A stretch of 64,000 bases of DNA from Sulfurovum sp. UBA5198 (GCA_002412865.1 DHVW01000002.1:90659-154658), one strand, 5' to 3'; shown: positions 8,859 to 19,332, counted from the first letter of the stretch. Notes: generated by a model not told the origin, from the sequence alone. A program made the numbers and translations.

Positions 8859-11012
8859 CTAGTTATTGTATGCATCATCAAGACCGATAATCTCAATTAG
8901 TTTATGTTTTTGAGAAATTTTATATTCCAAAATAGATTTTTTAGATTCAAAACTCTCTATATCAATTTGACAATATTCAGCCTTGTCACTTCTCTTGATT
9001 CCAAGCTCAATATTTATTAAATTTAGATTCAATTTACTTAGTGTTGACAAGACAGAAGCAAGTGAACCTTTTTGATTTTGCAAACTGATAATCAATCTAT
9101 ATCTTGAAAGTTTAGAATCTTTCCATTCTATATAGACCATCTCTGTTTCGCTTATCATCATTTCGAACGCTTTTGTACATAGCTTATGATGTACTATTGC
9201 TTTACCATTTTCATAAAATGCAACTATTTCATCATTTGTTTTTGGATGGCAACAATAATCAAATTCTATCTTGTCAATATTCCTATTAGAATAAATATTG
9301 AATAGTTCTATACTTTTTAGCCAAGGCTTTTTGTACCCTTTTTTAAATATCTCCCAACCTCTAATCTCTTTTTTATCGAGCCTTTCAGCAATTAAGTCAA
9401 CTTTCTCTTTTAATCTATCAAGCTGTCTAGGTATTTTATAAATTACACTTTCAAGCCCCAAGCTCTTTACGCTATTTACAATATCTGATTTTGTAGAGTC
9501 AAATATTCCAAATAAAATATTATATGCGGTGTATCTATCGCATTGTTTTATTCTATCTTTGCAGATATTTTTAATACCATCTTTTGCCCTTGATGTCTTT
9601 ACGCTATCTAGCCATGAACAATGGAAACTTATCTCATCACCTGTTATTATTCTAACTATGTCACCATTCTTAAGAGGAGCCAAGAGTGAGGCTTTTTGTT
9701 TGTCTATTAAAGCACTAGTTGCGAACGAACCAACATGAGTATGTACAGCGTAAGCATAATCTAGCGCAACAGAACCTTTTGGTAGAGTAAAGTGGTCGCC
9801 TTTTGGCGAAAAAACAGATATATCTTCACTAAACAAATCACCTTTAGCTAGTTCATAAAACTCTTCAGCTGATTCATTTTGATATTGTAAGCCTTCAAGC
9901 CAACCAAGTTTGATGGTAGAGCCACCACTCTTGTATTTCCAGTGTGCAGCAACACCATATTCGGCCAGGTTATGCATTTCAGTCGTTCTGATTTGAACTT
10001 CAACGATGCCCTGCTCATCAAACAGCGTTGTATGAATAGTTTGATAACCATTTTCTTTTGGTAGTGCTATATAGTCTTTAAAACGAGAAATCAGTGGAGT
10101 GAAATTAAGATGCAAACTGCCAAGAACACTATAGCATTCAAGTGAATTATTTGTAATCACTCTTATAGCTAATAAATCCAAAACTTCATCTAAGTCTATA
10201 CCCTTTCTGTGCATTTTAAGATATGTTGAGTAGTTATGCTTAACCCTACCTATTACTTCAAAATTTTCAATATTAATATCAGATTTTTTTAGAGTCTCTT
10301 TGACTTTAAAAATAAAATCATTTAATTTTATTTGTAAGTTTTGATTATCGCTAGATATGATTTCTTTTAATCTGCTATAGTCTTGTGGATATATAATTTC
10401 AAAACTCAAATCTTCTAATATATTTTTAACTTTTGATATACCAAGTCTATGAGCGATTGGAGCATATACAACCAAAGTCTCTTCAGCTATACGGAGTTGT
10501 TTTTCAGGCTTTAATGCTGATATTGTCATCATATTGTGCAGCCTATCACACAGTTTAATGACTAGTACTCTAACATCCTGAATTGATGCTACAAGCATTT
10601 TTCTGAAAGAGAGTGCAGATCCAATAAGTCTTTCATTTGAAGACGAAGAAATAAGCTTCTCGTCTCTAATAGATACGATTTTGGTTAATCCTTCGACAAG
10701 ATGAGCTACATCATCACCAAAAGTATCAATAACATTGTCTATAGTGTAACTAGTATCTTCAACTACATCGTGCAACAAAGCTGCCTGCACCATAGTTTCA
10801 TCATTGCTAACAAATGCTGTAATAGCTGCTACTAATATAGGATGAACAACATACGGCTCTCCGCTTTTTCTAAACTGCTCATTATGCAACTCTATTGAAA
10901 TTTCTAATGCTTTGGCAATATGATGATTATTTCCTGTGAGTTGTGAAGCTAAAAGTTTTTTTGCACCATCAATAGTAGTACATCTAGATATTTCGTCTAA
11001 AAACTTTTTCAA
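8859..11012 (-). CDS. spoT: Bifunctional (p)ppGpp synthetase/hydrolase, long RSH protein
   Basis: A 717-residue stringent-response enzyme. Domains in order: HD hydrolase with HDVVED at residues 81-86, synthetase with LAIRVITNN and the ALPKENGYQTIH substrate loop (about 230-350), TGS with FSPKGDHFTLPKGS (about 390-450), a helical and zinc-finger-like segment containing YCCHPKTNDE, and a C-terminal ACT domain. Both the hydrolase and synthetase motifs look intact, as expected if this is the only long RSH protein of the cell. It follows rpoZ by 6 bp; the RNA polymerase omega subunit is itself a ppGpp-binding partner in Proteobacteria. Confidence 0.96.
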   Translation of the reverse strand: MKKFLDEISRCTTIDGAKKLLASQLTGNNHHIAKALEISIELHNEQFRKSGEPYVVHPILVAAITAFVSNDETMVQAALLHDVVEDTSYTIDNVIDTFGDDVAHLVEGLTKIVSIRDEKLISSSSNERLIGSALSFRKMLVASIQDVRVLVIKLCDRLHNMMTISALKPEKQLRIAEETLVVYAPIAHRLGISKVKNILEDLSFEIIYPQDYSRLKEIISSDNQNLQIKLNDFIFKVKETLKKSDINIENFEVIGRVKHNYSTYLKMHRKGIDLDEVLDLLAIRVITNNSLECYSVLGSLHLNFTPLISRFKDYIALPKENGYQTIHTTLFDEQGIVEVQIRTTEMHNLAEYGVAAHWKYKSGGSTIKLGWLEGLQYQNESAEEFYELAKGDLFSEDISVFSPKGDHFTLPKGSVALDYAYAVHTHVGSFATSALIDKQKASLLAPLKNGDIVRIITGDEISFHCSWLDSVKTSRAKDGIKNICKDRIKQCDRYTAYNILFGIFDSTKSDIVNSVKSLGLESVIYKIPRQLDRLKEKVDLIAERLDKKEIRGWEIFKKGYKKPWLKSIELFNIYSNRNIDKIEFDYCCHPKTNDEIVAFYENGKAIVHHKLCTKAFEMMISETEMVYIEWKDSKLSRYRLIISLQNQKGSLASVLSTLSKLNLNLINIELGIKRSDKAEYCQIDIESFESKKSILEYKISQKHKLIEIIGLDDAYNN

Positions 11013-11018
11013 AATATA

Positions 11019-11228
11019 CTAATTCTCGCAAGATACTAATATTAATCCCTCGGCTATCTCTTGTAGTGCAATGTCTGTAAATTTGACTTTTTTACTATCA
11101 ACTACTATTAGTGCTTGTGCACCATTGGCCAGTTCATTTGATCTCTTGCTTACTGCTGCTGTAAGTAGATATTTATCATTGCCTACTCTCTCAAGTGCTT
11201 TTGCTGTAACTTGCTCTATTCTTAACAT
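11019..11228 (-). CDS. rpoZ: RNA polymerase omega subunit
   Basis: A 69-residue protein with the conserved RpoZ core, LRIEQVTAKALERVGNDKYL then SKRSNELANGAQ. It wraps the beta' C-terminus and helps assemble RNA polymerase. The length is typical of the short omega proteins of Campylobacterota. It lies between pyrH (22 bp upstream) and spoT (6 bp downstream), the position seen in C. jejuni. Confidence 0.94.
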   Translation of the reverse strand: MLRIEQVTAKALERVGNDKYLLTAAVSKRSNELANGAQALIVVDSKKVKFTDIALQEIAEGLILVSCEN

Positions 11229-11250
11229 ATTTTACCTTTTAAATATTATT

Positions 11251-12000
<750 letters not shown>

Positions 12001-12020
12001 TTAGATGGCGTTTAAAGTGA

Positions 12021-13316
12021 TTATACTTGGATTAACTTTAGTGGATCAATATGTTTAGAATTTTTCGTAGCTTCAAATACTAGTTTTCTTGCTACTTTAC
12101 CAATAACATAACCTTTTGGTACATTGGTTCCTGCTGTAACACTAGATGGTATGATGGATAGACCAGCATAGACAGTATGAATATTTCCAGCGTGTGCAAC
12201 CACAACAACATTCCCAAGCATGCTACTACTGCCCGCAAATACAACTTTACCATTTAGAACACTAACAACATCAGAATTCGGATATGGCGCCAAAAGAGTA
12301 ATTGAGTCATTAAAAATTTTGATTTTATATACTGGATCTTCATATGTACCAAATCTCTTAATAACACTGGCTCCACTTATTGGTGATATTGTTTTTCCAC
12401 CACTATAGCTATAAGTTGGTTCTGCTTTGTATGACGAGTTAATCTGCTGCACTTGTTTACTCTTGCTATTTGCCTCAAGTTTTTTCACATCAACTATTTT
12501 CCCAGACTTTTTTGCATCAGCAATTTGTTTTCGAAGTCGTTTTTTTCGTTCCGTTTCAAGTTTAATAGCAAGTTGCTGCACAATAGCCCTCTTTCTGGCT
12601 TCTTCTATTTCTGATCCTCTTAGAATATTAAGCTTAACCAATGTCTCACGCAATGCATCCTGTCTATTTGATATGGCTTTAAGACCACTCTTGTATAGAT
12701 CCTCTTCTTTATTTAGTTGTACAACGGCATTTACTTTAGATTTCTTTTGTGTTGAAAATTCATTTCTCATCACCTTTATGCCTTTTAGCGACTGCTTTGT
12801 TGCATCAGATATTCTTTGTTGTTCTAATCGTTTCATCTCAAGAATGGTTATTTCGTTTTTTAATTTAACCAATAACTCTTGATTGTGTTGTCTATATTTA
12901 TCATATATCTCTTGTGACACTACAGATTCTTGCGTGTTATGCTCTGACTTTTTCATGGCTGCTACTAGTGACAAATTTTCACTTAGCATTTTTATTAGTG
13001 ATGACTTTTTATTTTTTATTATATTAGTAGTTTTTTTTAACTGCTTATTATAAATATCTAGTTCGGATGATAGTTTCTTGTAATCTGCTTCTACCTTAAT
13101 ATTATTTTTTGAGAGTTCATCCAGCTTTGTATCAATCGTTGAAATGTCTTTTTCTGTTTGAAGAATTTTACCTGCTGTATTTTGTAATTTCTTATTTATC
13201 TGCTTTAATTCATTAGCACTTTTGTTTAATTCACTATTTGACACATGAATTTTTTCAACAGTAGTAGTTGCTACTAAAAAATTAGTGACTACTACTACAA
13301 GTAGAACTAATCTCAT
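12021..13316 (-). CDS. EnvC-like murein hydrolase activator (M23/LytM domain, degenerate)
   Basis: A 431-residue periplasmic protein: signal peptide (about 1-17), long coiled coil (about 20-270), then a C-terminal LytM domain. The LytM fold is recognisable (ISPISG, LAPYPNSDVVSVLNGKVVFAG, LGNVVVVAHAGNIHTVYAGL, LVFEA), but the zinc site is lost: YAHL has become YAGL at 383-386 and LHFE has become LVFE around 412-415. This is the EnvC pattern, where the domain activates amidases instead of cutting peptidoglycan. Directly upstream, FtsX overlaps it by 4 bp, and FtsE precedes FtsX. In E. coli EnvC is controlled by FtsEX, so I infer the same module here, acting on the AmiC-type enzyme at 5407-6537. 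Confidence 0.88.
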   Translation of the reverse strand: MRLVLLVVVVTNFLVATTTVEKIHVSNSELNKSANELKQINKKLQNTAGKILQTEKDISTIDTKLDELSKNNIKVEADYKKLSSELDIYNKQLKKTTNIIKNKKSSLIKMLSENLSLVAAMKKSEHNTQESVVSQEIYDKYRQHNQELLVKLKNEITILEMKRLEQQRISDATKQSLKGIKVMRNEFSTQKKSKVNAVVQLNKEEDLYKSGLKAISNRQDALRETLVKLNILRGSEIEEARKRAIVQQLAIKLETERKKRLRKQIADAKKSGKIVDVKKLEANSKSKQVQQINSSYKAEPTYSYSGGKTISPISGASVIKRFGTYEDPVYKIKIFNDSITLLAPYPNSDVVSVLNGKVVFAGSSSMLGNVVVVAHAGNIHTVYAGLSIIPSSVTAGTNVPKGYVIGKVARKLVFEATKNSKHIDPLKLIQV

Positions 13317-14128
13317 TCTTCTCCGCCATTCAATCCAAATACTACAATCAGCACAGAAGTTACAACTATTATAAGTGCACTGAATAATAAAATTAAAATA
13401 TCATTATTGTGAAAAATATTCATATGATTTTGCACAACAACCTCAACTCCACTATTTTGTGCCCAAACGCTACCTAAAATAACAAAAAATATAACAATAA
13501 GTAGTGTTGCTATCAATGCATCAACTATGGCAACACGAAATAAAATACCTGTTTTTAGTATCATTGGTGCACCGAAAATTTCCATAACTTGCATTCTTTC
13601 TTTGTGAATATAACCCCAAACCTCCATCTGTTTTATAATCAAAAACAGACTTACCGTTGCCATAAAAAATATAAAAGCTTTTAAAGTAAATTTGATAAAA
13701 CTAAAAAGCTTATAATTTGAGCTGTAATCACTTCCAAATGTCTCAACTCTCTTTATTTTTGCACTTTTTTCTAGATCTTTTTTCACTTTTTCTAGACTAC
13801 TTGTATCAAGATAACTTGCTAATTTTAGTGTATAAAAATTAGGAAGGGCATCCAGAATAGCTTTGGTATCTGCTGGATCTTGCCCAATAGAAATTTCTTG
13901 CAGAATTTCATTTCTTTCAATTTTTGAACTTTGAGATATTTTGGCATTTAATGCCTTAAATTCATTAATACCAACCGGCTTATTTGCGACAACTAAAATT
14001 GAATACCCATCCCTCAGTCTCTCTTCATAACCACTTGTCATTCTATCAAAGACTAAGTAAAATTGGATTCCTAAAAGTATTGTCATAAGTGGCAAGATAA
14101 ACATAAGATGATTTTTAATTGACTTCAT
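13313..14128 (-). CDS. ftsX: Cell-division protein FtsX
   Basis: About 271 residues of an FtsX-type ABC permease. One membrane segment lies near the N-terminus, a periplasmic loop follows (about 30-145), and three more hydrophobic segments cover the C-terminal part, the last near 245-270. FtsX passes ATP-driven movement of FtsE to a periplasmic EnvC-type activator. I use the ATG at 14128 because AAGGG lies five bases upstream; an in-frame ATG at 14146 would extend further into ftsE. It overlaps ftsE by 14 bp and the EnvC-like gene by 4 bp (ATGA), so the three products are likely made together. Confidence 0.9.
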   Translation of the reverse strand: MKSIKNHLMFILPLMTILLGIQFYLVFDRMTSGYEERLRDGYSILVVANKPVGINEFKALNAKISQSSKIERNEILQEISIGQDPADTKAILDALPNFYTLKLASYLDTSSLEKVKKDLEKSAKIKRVETFGSDYSSNYKLFSFIKFTLKAFIFFMATVSLFLIIKQMEVWGYIHKERMQVMEIFGAPMILKTGILFRVAIVDALIATLLIVIFFVILGSVWAQNSGVEVVVQNHMNIFHNNDILILLFSALIIVVTSVLIVVFGLNGGEE

Positions 14129-14789
14129 ATAAACCCTTATTTTCAATTATAAAATGTCTATATCTCAGAGAAAAAATAGTTGGAATTTTGTGCGTTACAA
14201 CAAGTACTGTTGTTCCAAGTTGCTCACAGGCATTCTCCATCAAATCCCAAATTACATTTGATGAGTATTCATCTAGATTACCAGTAGGTTCATCAGCAAG
14301 TACAACGAGAGGGTTTCTAGCTAAAGCTCTTGCTATTCCGACTCTTTGCTGCTCCCCACCACTTAATTCTAAAGGATACCTATCGCCGTAGTCTGATAGT
14401 TTAACATGTCCTAATAGTCTCTGTGCTTGTGATTTTTGAACATCAATGGCATAACCTGCTATAACAAGCGGTAATACTACATTTTTTGACACAGTCCATT
14501 CGCTTATGAGCTTATAGTCTTGAAAAACGATACCCAAGTGTGTACGAAGCTCTTGTAACTTTGATTTTTTGACTGATGACATTTCAATGCCACCAACAGA
14601 TAAACTACCACTACTTGGTTTGATTTGACCATAAAGTGATTTTAGTAGAGTTGATTTACCGCTTCCACTAGGTCCAGTTATAAATACAAAATCACCTTTG
14701 TTTATTTTAAAATTAACATTTTGTATAATATCATTTTGTCCATTGCTATAAGAAAGCGTCATACCTATTGCCTCAATGATTGTTGACAT
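14115..14789 (-). CDS. ftsE: Cell-division ATP-binding protein FtsE
   Basis: A 224-residue ABC ATPase, the size expected for FtsE. Walker A is GPSGSGKST (39-47), the Q-loop VFQDYKL (88-94), the signature LSGGEQQRV (142-150) and Walker B LVVLADEPTGNLD. FtsEX couples divisome ATP hydrolysis to peptidoglycan hydrolase activation. It overlaps trmB upstream by 17 bp and ftsX downstream. Confidence 0.93.
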   Translation of the reverse strand: MSTIIEAIGMTLSYSNGQNDIIQNVNFKINKGDFVFITGPSGSGKSTLLKSLYGQIKPSSGSLSVGGIEMSSVKKSKLQELRTHLGIVFQDYKLISEWTVSKNVVLPLVIAGYAIDVQKSQAQRLLGHVKLSDYGDRYPLELSGGEQQRVGIARALARNPLVVLADEPTGNLDEYSSNVIWDLMENACEQLGTTVLVVTHKIPTIFSLRYRHFIIENKGLYEVN

Positions 14790-15957
14790 TTAGAAACTCC
14801 TTTATCTTTAAGTGGGCATTATAATTGCTTTTTGATGCTATCGGTAAGGATGGATAATATTCCACATTATTAGCTCCAAGGATAATATACTTATGTTCTG
14901 GTCTCTCAAAACTACCAAAAGCACATTTAATAACTATTCCGATAGTGTCCATCATATAAATAGATTCAAAATGGACAAAATAATCTTCATATATATTACT
15001 TTCCTTTGAAATTATATCTTTCAATGAAATATTATATCCAAAGTCACTAAACAAAAAGTTATATTCTTCCTCTTTTTTAGCAGATTTATCTTCACATTTT
15101 ATCACAACATCATAGATATCTTTCTCTTGTCTTACCCATCTAGCTTCATACTTACTCATCACAGGCAATGCATGATTTTTATTTACGCCCATACTTAATC
15201 TAGGAAGCAGGCTAAATACATCAAGTGCATATTTATAGTACAAATCACTATCAGTACGAAGCTCTAGCGTTCCGTTTTTATCTAATATTCTCAAAGCCTC
15301 ATTTGTAAATGAGCCACTAATAACTCTTCTGAGTGGCTTTTTGTCCCATGGAACTGGAAAATGAACAAATATTTGAGTTGCTAGATTGGATGGTAACATC
15401 TCAAAGAATAATCTTGCATCATAATTAACAACCCATATATTAGTGAGATTTTGTATCTCAATCTGTTTAAGTAGTTGTTGAGCTGATGGTGTATGTATCT
15501 CAATACCTATATAAAGCGTATCTGGATTTGTATTTGCTTGATAAAGTATATGCCTGCCACTTCCAAATCCTACTTCAATAGATACATTGTCGCAAGGAAA
15601 TTCTATATCAGTAAAACTCTCTATTTTTTTATAATACTTTGAAGCAAAAAGTGGTGGTTTTTGTCTAGTTGTGGCTATATTGCTATCAATAATTTCTAAA
15701 CCAAGCTCTGTACAAAGCTTTTCTAATGCCTCTTTTAGCGTAGCTAACTTTAGAGGTCTAGTAATCTTTTCATATTTTAGCAATGCACCAAATTCAATTG
15801 CACGATATACCAATAAAAACTTTTCATTTTTATAATTTAAGCCAAAAAGAATCTCTTTATTATCTTTTTCAACAGCTACAAATTCAACCATTTCAAGTTT
15901 ATTGGCAATATCAATTACTTCATTAAAAGGTCTAAATTCTGTCCTAATGTGAGGCAT
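14773..15957 (-). CDS. trmB: tRNA (guanine-N7-)-methyltransferase
   Basis: A 394-residue SAM-dependent enzyme that methylates G46 of tRNAs. The catalytic core in the middle has VEVGFGSGRHI (SAM site, near residue 128), GIEIHTPSAQQLL, ARLFFEMLP and the TrmB-specific FVHFPVPWDKKPLRRV near 210. It is much longer than E. coli TrmB (about 240): extra N-terminal (about 110 residues) and C-terminal (about 100) segments are characteristic of Campylobacterota homologues. It overlaps the pseudouridine synthase gene by 14 bp. Confidence 0.93.
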   Translation of the reverse strand: MPHIRTEFRPFNEVIDIANKLEMVEFVAVEKDNKEILFGLNYKNEKFLLVYRAIEFGALLKYEKITRPLKLATLKEALEKLCTELGLEIIDSNIATTRQKPPLFASKYYKKIESFTDIEFPCDNVSIEVGFGSGRHILYQANTNPDTLYIGIEIHTPSAQQLLKQIEIQNLTNIWVVNYDARLFFEMLPSNLATQIFVHFPVPWDKKPLRRVISGSFTNEALRILDKNGTLELRTDSDLYYKYALDVFSLLPRLSMGVNKNHALPVMSKYEARWVRQEKDIYDVVIKCEDKSAKKEEEYNFLFSDFGYNISLKDIISKESNIYEDYFVHFESIYMMDTIGIVIKCAFGSFERPEHKYIILGANNVEYYPSLPIASKSNYNAHLKIKEFLNVNNH

Positions 15958-16894
15958 TAAAAACCTCCTTTAAATAATCTTTTTCTATCATATTAAAACT
16001 ACTCGCATCAAAATTATCAAGTATATAACTTTTCATATCATCATAAAGAGGTGCTTCAAACTCCATAAATTGACCACTAATTGGGTGGATGAAATATAAT
16101 ATTCTTGCATGAAGAAAAACCCTCGGCATCTCCTTACCGATATAACCATAGAGCTTATCTCCTAGAATATGTCTACCCAATGTAGCAAGATGCACTCTAA
16201 TTTGATGTGTTCTCCCCGTAAAAAGCCTTGCTGCGATTAACTCAATTTTCTCGTTTGAAACTAGCTTTGCAAATGCACTTTTTGCATTTTTACCACCATC
16301 CACAATTCCCATTTTTAATCTATTGTGGGGATTTCTAGCTATCGGTGCTTCTATGATACAGTTATCTTTTAGTGGGTAATCTACTATGGCTATATATATT
16401 CTACCCATGCTTTTATCTTCGAGTTGAGCACTTAATTTTTCATGGGCTTCATTACTTTTTGCTACCACCAAAGCCCCTGTTGTCTCTTTGTCTATACGAT
16501 GTACTATTCCGTGTCTCTCTTCACCTGATATTGTAGAGAGCGAAATACCCCTTGCTATTAACCAATCTACAAGCGTTGGCTCTTTAACGCTAGGTGCTGG
16601 ATGGACAACAAGACCACTAGGTTTATTAATTACGAGCAGATGTTCATCTTCATAAATAACCTCTACATCAAAATCTACAACAACTGCCTCTTTTTTTACA
16701 ACTTCTGGTAAAATATATGATATTTTATCTCCAATAATTACTTTTTGACTTGTTTTGGTGACCAATTTTTTACCAATATTTACACATTTACTCTCTATTA
16801 ATTTTTCAATTTGGTTCCGACTAACCTCTAAGTACACTGAAAGAACCTTGTCTATTCTGCCATTTTCTGTTGCTATAAATTCATTTATATTCAT
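15944..16894 (-). CDS. rluD: RluD-family pseudouridine synthase
   Basis: A 316-residue enzyme converting uridine to pseudouridine in 23S rRNA. An N-terminal S4 domain (about 14-60, starting RIDKVLSVYLEVSRNQIEKLI) precedes the catalytic domain with the active Asp motif HRIDKETTGALVVAKS near residue 135 and the FTGRTHQIRVHL motif near 220. RluD, RluC and RluA branches cannot be separated reliably by eye; the presence of the S4 domain favours RluD or RluC. The ATG overlaps the ttcA stop (ATGA). Confidence 0.9.
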   Translation of the reverse strand: MNINEFIATENGRIDKVLSVYLEVSRNQIEKLIESKCVNIGKKLVTKTSQKVIIGDKISYILPEVVKKEAVVVDFDVEVIYEDEHLLVINKPSGLVVHPAPSVKEPTLVDWLIARGISLSTISGEERHGIVHRIDKETTGALVVAKSNEAHEKLSAQLEDKSMGRIYIAIVDYPLKDNCIIEAPIARNPHNRLKMGIVDGGKNAKSAFAKLVSNEKIELIAARLFTGRTHQIRVHLATLGRHILGDKLYGYIGKEMPRVFLHARILYFIHPISGQFMEFEAPLYDDMKSYILDNFDASSFNMIEKDYLKEVFNASH

Positions 16895-17679
16895 ATATCA
16901 TCCCTTTTCCACCTAGTGCTATCTAAAAATGTATCATCTTGAATATTTGCAAAAGATGCTTGAAACATTTTAAATAGATTTTTGTTCTCTTTCTCCATCT
17001 CTTTTAGCCACTCTTTTGTTTTGGCTCTTGCATATGGTGCTTTTACATCTTTTAGCATAGCTGGACATGCCTCATCACCTATTGCTACAAATTCATTCTC
17101 TTCTACAAAAGCTCTAGTTTGTGACTCTCGTACTGTAATGAGAGGACGGATTAGATGAAAACCTCGCTCAGTCTTATATATAGGTGCCAATGTTCTCATT
17201 GTACCATTATAAAACATATTCATAAAATAGCTCTCAACCATATCATCAAGATGATGACCTAAAGCTACTTTAGTAAACCCACCCTGCTCGGCATAATCAT
17301 ATAAAGCCCCTCTTCTCATGCGTGAAAAATAACTACAAAATGAACTATTTGGGCGAATAGCGTCTTGTGACACTTCGAAAATATTTGTTTCAAAAACTTT
17401 ATGGACAATTCCATACTCCCTGCAATGCTCACTTAATGCTATATATTGCTCATTTGGCATACCATAGTTAATTGTACAGGCTTCATACTCAAAATCAAAT
17501 GGTGCATGTCTTTGCATATGGCTAATAGCATGAATAAGTGCTAGTGAATCCTTGCCTCCACTAAGACCGATTAACACCTTATCCCCTTCATTTATTAGTT
17601 TATATGTAGCGTTTGTCCTACCAATGGTTCGTAATAGTTTTTTACTAATTTTTGCCACTTTTGTTTTGTTTTCGTTCAA
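16891..17679 (-). CDS. ttcA: TtcA-like tRNA 2-thiocytidine biosynthesis protein with one cluster Cys replaced
   Basis: A 262-residue PP-loop ATPase (SGGKDS at 40-45) of the TtcA/TtuA group, which thiolates tRNA, in TtcA at C32. The cluster region reads SSFCSYFSRMRRG: Cys115 matches the first Cys of the CxxC motif, but the second position is Phe118. The third cysteine (Cys205, in DEACPAM) is present. The classical E. coli enzyme uses three cysteines to hold its iron-sulfur cluster, so ligation must differ here or the protein does something else. GHHLDDMVES near 141-150 is conserved. It overlaps its neighbours by ATGA on both sides, in the C. jejuni-like order fabD-pfs-ttcA. Confidence 0.8.
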   Translation of the reverse strand: MNENKTKVAKISKKLLRTIGRTNATYKLINEGDKVLIGLSGGKDSLALIHAISHMQRHAPFDFEYEACTINYGMPNEQYIALSEHCREYGIVHKVFETNIFEVSQDAIRPNSSFCSYFSRMRRGALYDYAEQGGFTKVALGHHLDDMVESYFMNMFYNGTMRTLAPIYKTERGFHLIRPLITVRESQTRAFVEENEFVAIGDEACPAMLKDVKAPYARAKTKEWLKEMEKENKNLFKMFQASFANIQDDTFLDSTRWKRDDI

Positions 17680-18365
17680 ATCATCTCCACCATATCAAGT
17701 ATGAATCCTGCACTTATTTTTGCACTACTCTCTAAAAATTTATCAAAATCCATATCTGCATTACCATCAGCACTGTCACTAATTGCTCTTAAGATAAAAA
17801 ATGGAACATTAAGAGCGTTACATACAACAGCTACGCTAGCCCCCTCCATCTCCAGTGCATCAGCTTTAAATATTTGCCCTATCCATGCTTTTTTTTCGCC
17901 ACAAGCTACAAACTGGTCACCAGTAGCTATAATGCCCTTATTAAGTTTAAGTCCTCTGTTTTTGGATACTTTTGAAGCTATTTCTAAAAGTTTGCTATCA
18001 GTTGGAATACAAACATCCCCCTCTGGCACAAATCCATGTGGATGTCCAAAAGCTGTAATATCAAGGTCATGCTGACACAATCCATCTGCAATAATCAAAT
18101 CACCTATTTTTAAATCATTACTGATTGCTCCAGCAACGCCAGAAAAAAGCAGAGTTTTGCAACCAAATTTTTCTATTAATATAGTAGCTGTAAGTGCTGA
18201 AAAAACTTTACCTATTTTTGAGTATGCTATAACAACTTCTTTACCTTTATACGAGGCCTCATAATAAATATTATTAGCATAAGCTACCTCTTTTATGTTT
18301 TCTACTTTCTCTAAAAGTGGGGCTATCTCTTCTCTCATAGCTCCCATTATTGCGATTTTATTCAT
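17676..18365 (-). CDS. mtnN: 5'-methylthioadenosine/S-adenosylhomocysteine nucleosidase (MTAN)
   Basis: A 229-residue nucleosidase cleaving adenine from methylthioadenosine, S-adenosylhomocysteine and, in Campylobacterota, 6-amino-6-deoxyfutalosine on the menaquinone pathway. The N-terminus IAIMGAMREEIAPLL carries the catalytic Glu, the core has SGVAGAI and ALEMEGASVA, and ISDSADGNADMDF holds the catalytic Asp. The full length matches the family. It is translationally coupled (ATGA) to fabD upstream and ttcA downstream. Confidence 0.95.
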   Translation of the reverse strand: MNKIAIMGAMREEIAPLLEKVENIKEVAYANNIYYEASYKGKEVVIAYSKIGKVFSALTATILIEKFGCKTLLFSGVAGAISNDLKIGDLIIADGLCQHDLDITAFGHPHGFVPEGDVCIPTDSKLLEIASKVSKNRGLKLNKGIIATGDQFVACGEKKAWIGQIFKADALEMEGASVAVVCNALNVPFFILRAISDSADGNADMDFDKFLESSAKISAGFILDMVEMI

Positions 18366-19306
18366 GCTTGCAACTCTTTAATTGCATCGATAGTAGCATT
18401 TAGACTTGCCATATCAAAAACATTAAATGTAGGTTTAGATGAGCTTGACTTGTTTAGACCAGCTAATACTTTGCCATGACCAAACTCTATATAACAATCG
18501 ACCATATTGTCAATATTTTTTATAGATTGCTTATAAAGCACAGGCATCACAAGCTGTTTTGGCAATAAATCCAAAGCCTCTGCTTTTGTACTATATGCTT
18601 TTGCGGTTACATTTGATATAATTGGAGCTATAAAATTATCTTTCAAGACTTCTCTTAACTTTGCTTCTAGTGGAGCAGAAGCACTTTCTAAAAGTGGGCA
18701 ATGTGAAGCTACTGACATATTGAGAAGCATTGCTCTTTTTGCTCCTGCACTCTTTAATATATCTACTAACTCCTCGAGATCTTTTTTAATACCAGCAATT
18801 ACTATCTGACCATCACTATTATAGTTTACAGCCCAAACCTGTTTTCCATTGTCTCTTGCATCTTGACAAACTTTTTCAACAGCTTCATCGCTAAGACCTA
18901 AAGACACAAGCATTCCAACCTCTTGATTAGCACAAGCATCACTCATAAGTTTACCTCTAAGATTTACAAGCTCAACAGCATCAATAATATCCAAAGCACC
19001 CACAGCAACAAGGGCAGAAAATTCACCCAAAGAGTGACCTAATGTTAATATGGGTTTTATTGAAGTTTTATCTATAAAAAGTTTGTGGGCAATTGAAGCA
19101 ACTAGCAAAATAGCTGGTTGTGTGAACTCAGTTAAAGAAAGGTTTTCATTTTCACTAAATAGTAAACTCTCAAAATCGATACCAGTTCGCTCCTCTGCTT
19201 GTTTGAATATCTCTCTAGCAACTTGACTATTTTCGAAAAAATCTTTCCCCATTCCAGTTGCCTGAGAACCTTGACCTGCAAACACAAATGCACATTTTAA
19301 TGACAT
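18362..19306 (-). CDS. fabD: Malonyl-CoA:ACP transacylase
   Basis: A 314-residue enzyme loading malonyl groups on acyl carrier protein for fatty-acid synthesis. FAGQGSQATGMG lies at the N-terminus, the nucleophile Ser92 is in GHSLGE, and the catalytic His is in the SVASHCPLL region near 200. AAAGGAAA precedes the ATG and a TATAAT box lies at 19333-19338, so this is probably the first gene of the fabD-mtnN-ttcA-rluD-trmB-ftsE run. Confidence 0.96.
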   Translation of the reverse strand: MSLKCAFVFAGQGSQATGMGKDFFENSQVAREIFKQAEERTGIDFESLLFSENENLSLTEFTQPAILLVASIAHKLFIDKTSIKPILTLGHSLGEFSALVAVGALDIIDAVELVNLRGKLMSDACANQEVGMLVSLGLSDEAVEKVCQDARDNGKQVWAVNYNSDGQIVIAGIKKDLEELVDILKSAGAKRAMLLNMSVASHCPLLESASAPLEAKLREVLKDNFIAPIISNVTAKAYSTKAEALDLLPKQLVMPVLYKQSIKNIDNMVDCYIEFGHGKVLAGLNKSSSSKPTFNVFDMASLNATIDAIKELQA

Positions 19307-19332
19307 AAATTTCCTTTGTTAATAATAAAGGT

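Noticed and set aside
12021..13316. Active M23 endopeptidase
   Set aside because: Both histidine motifs of the LytM zinc site are altered (YAGL, LVFE), and the coiled coil plus FtsX neighbour fit an EnvC-like activator.
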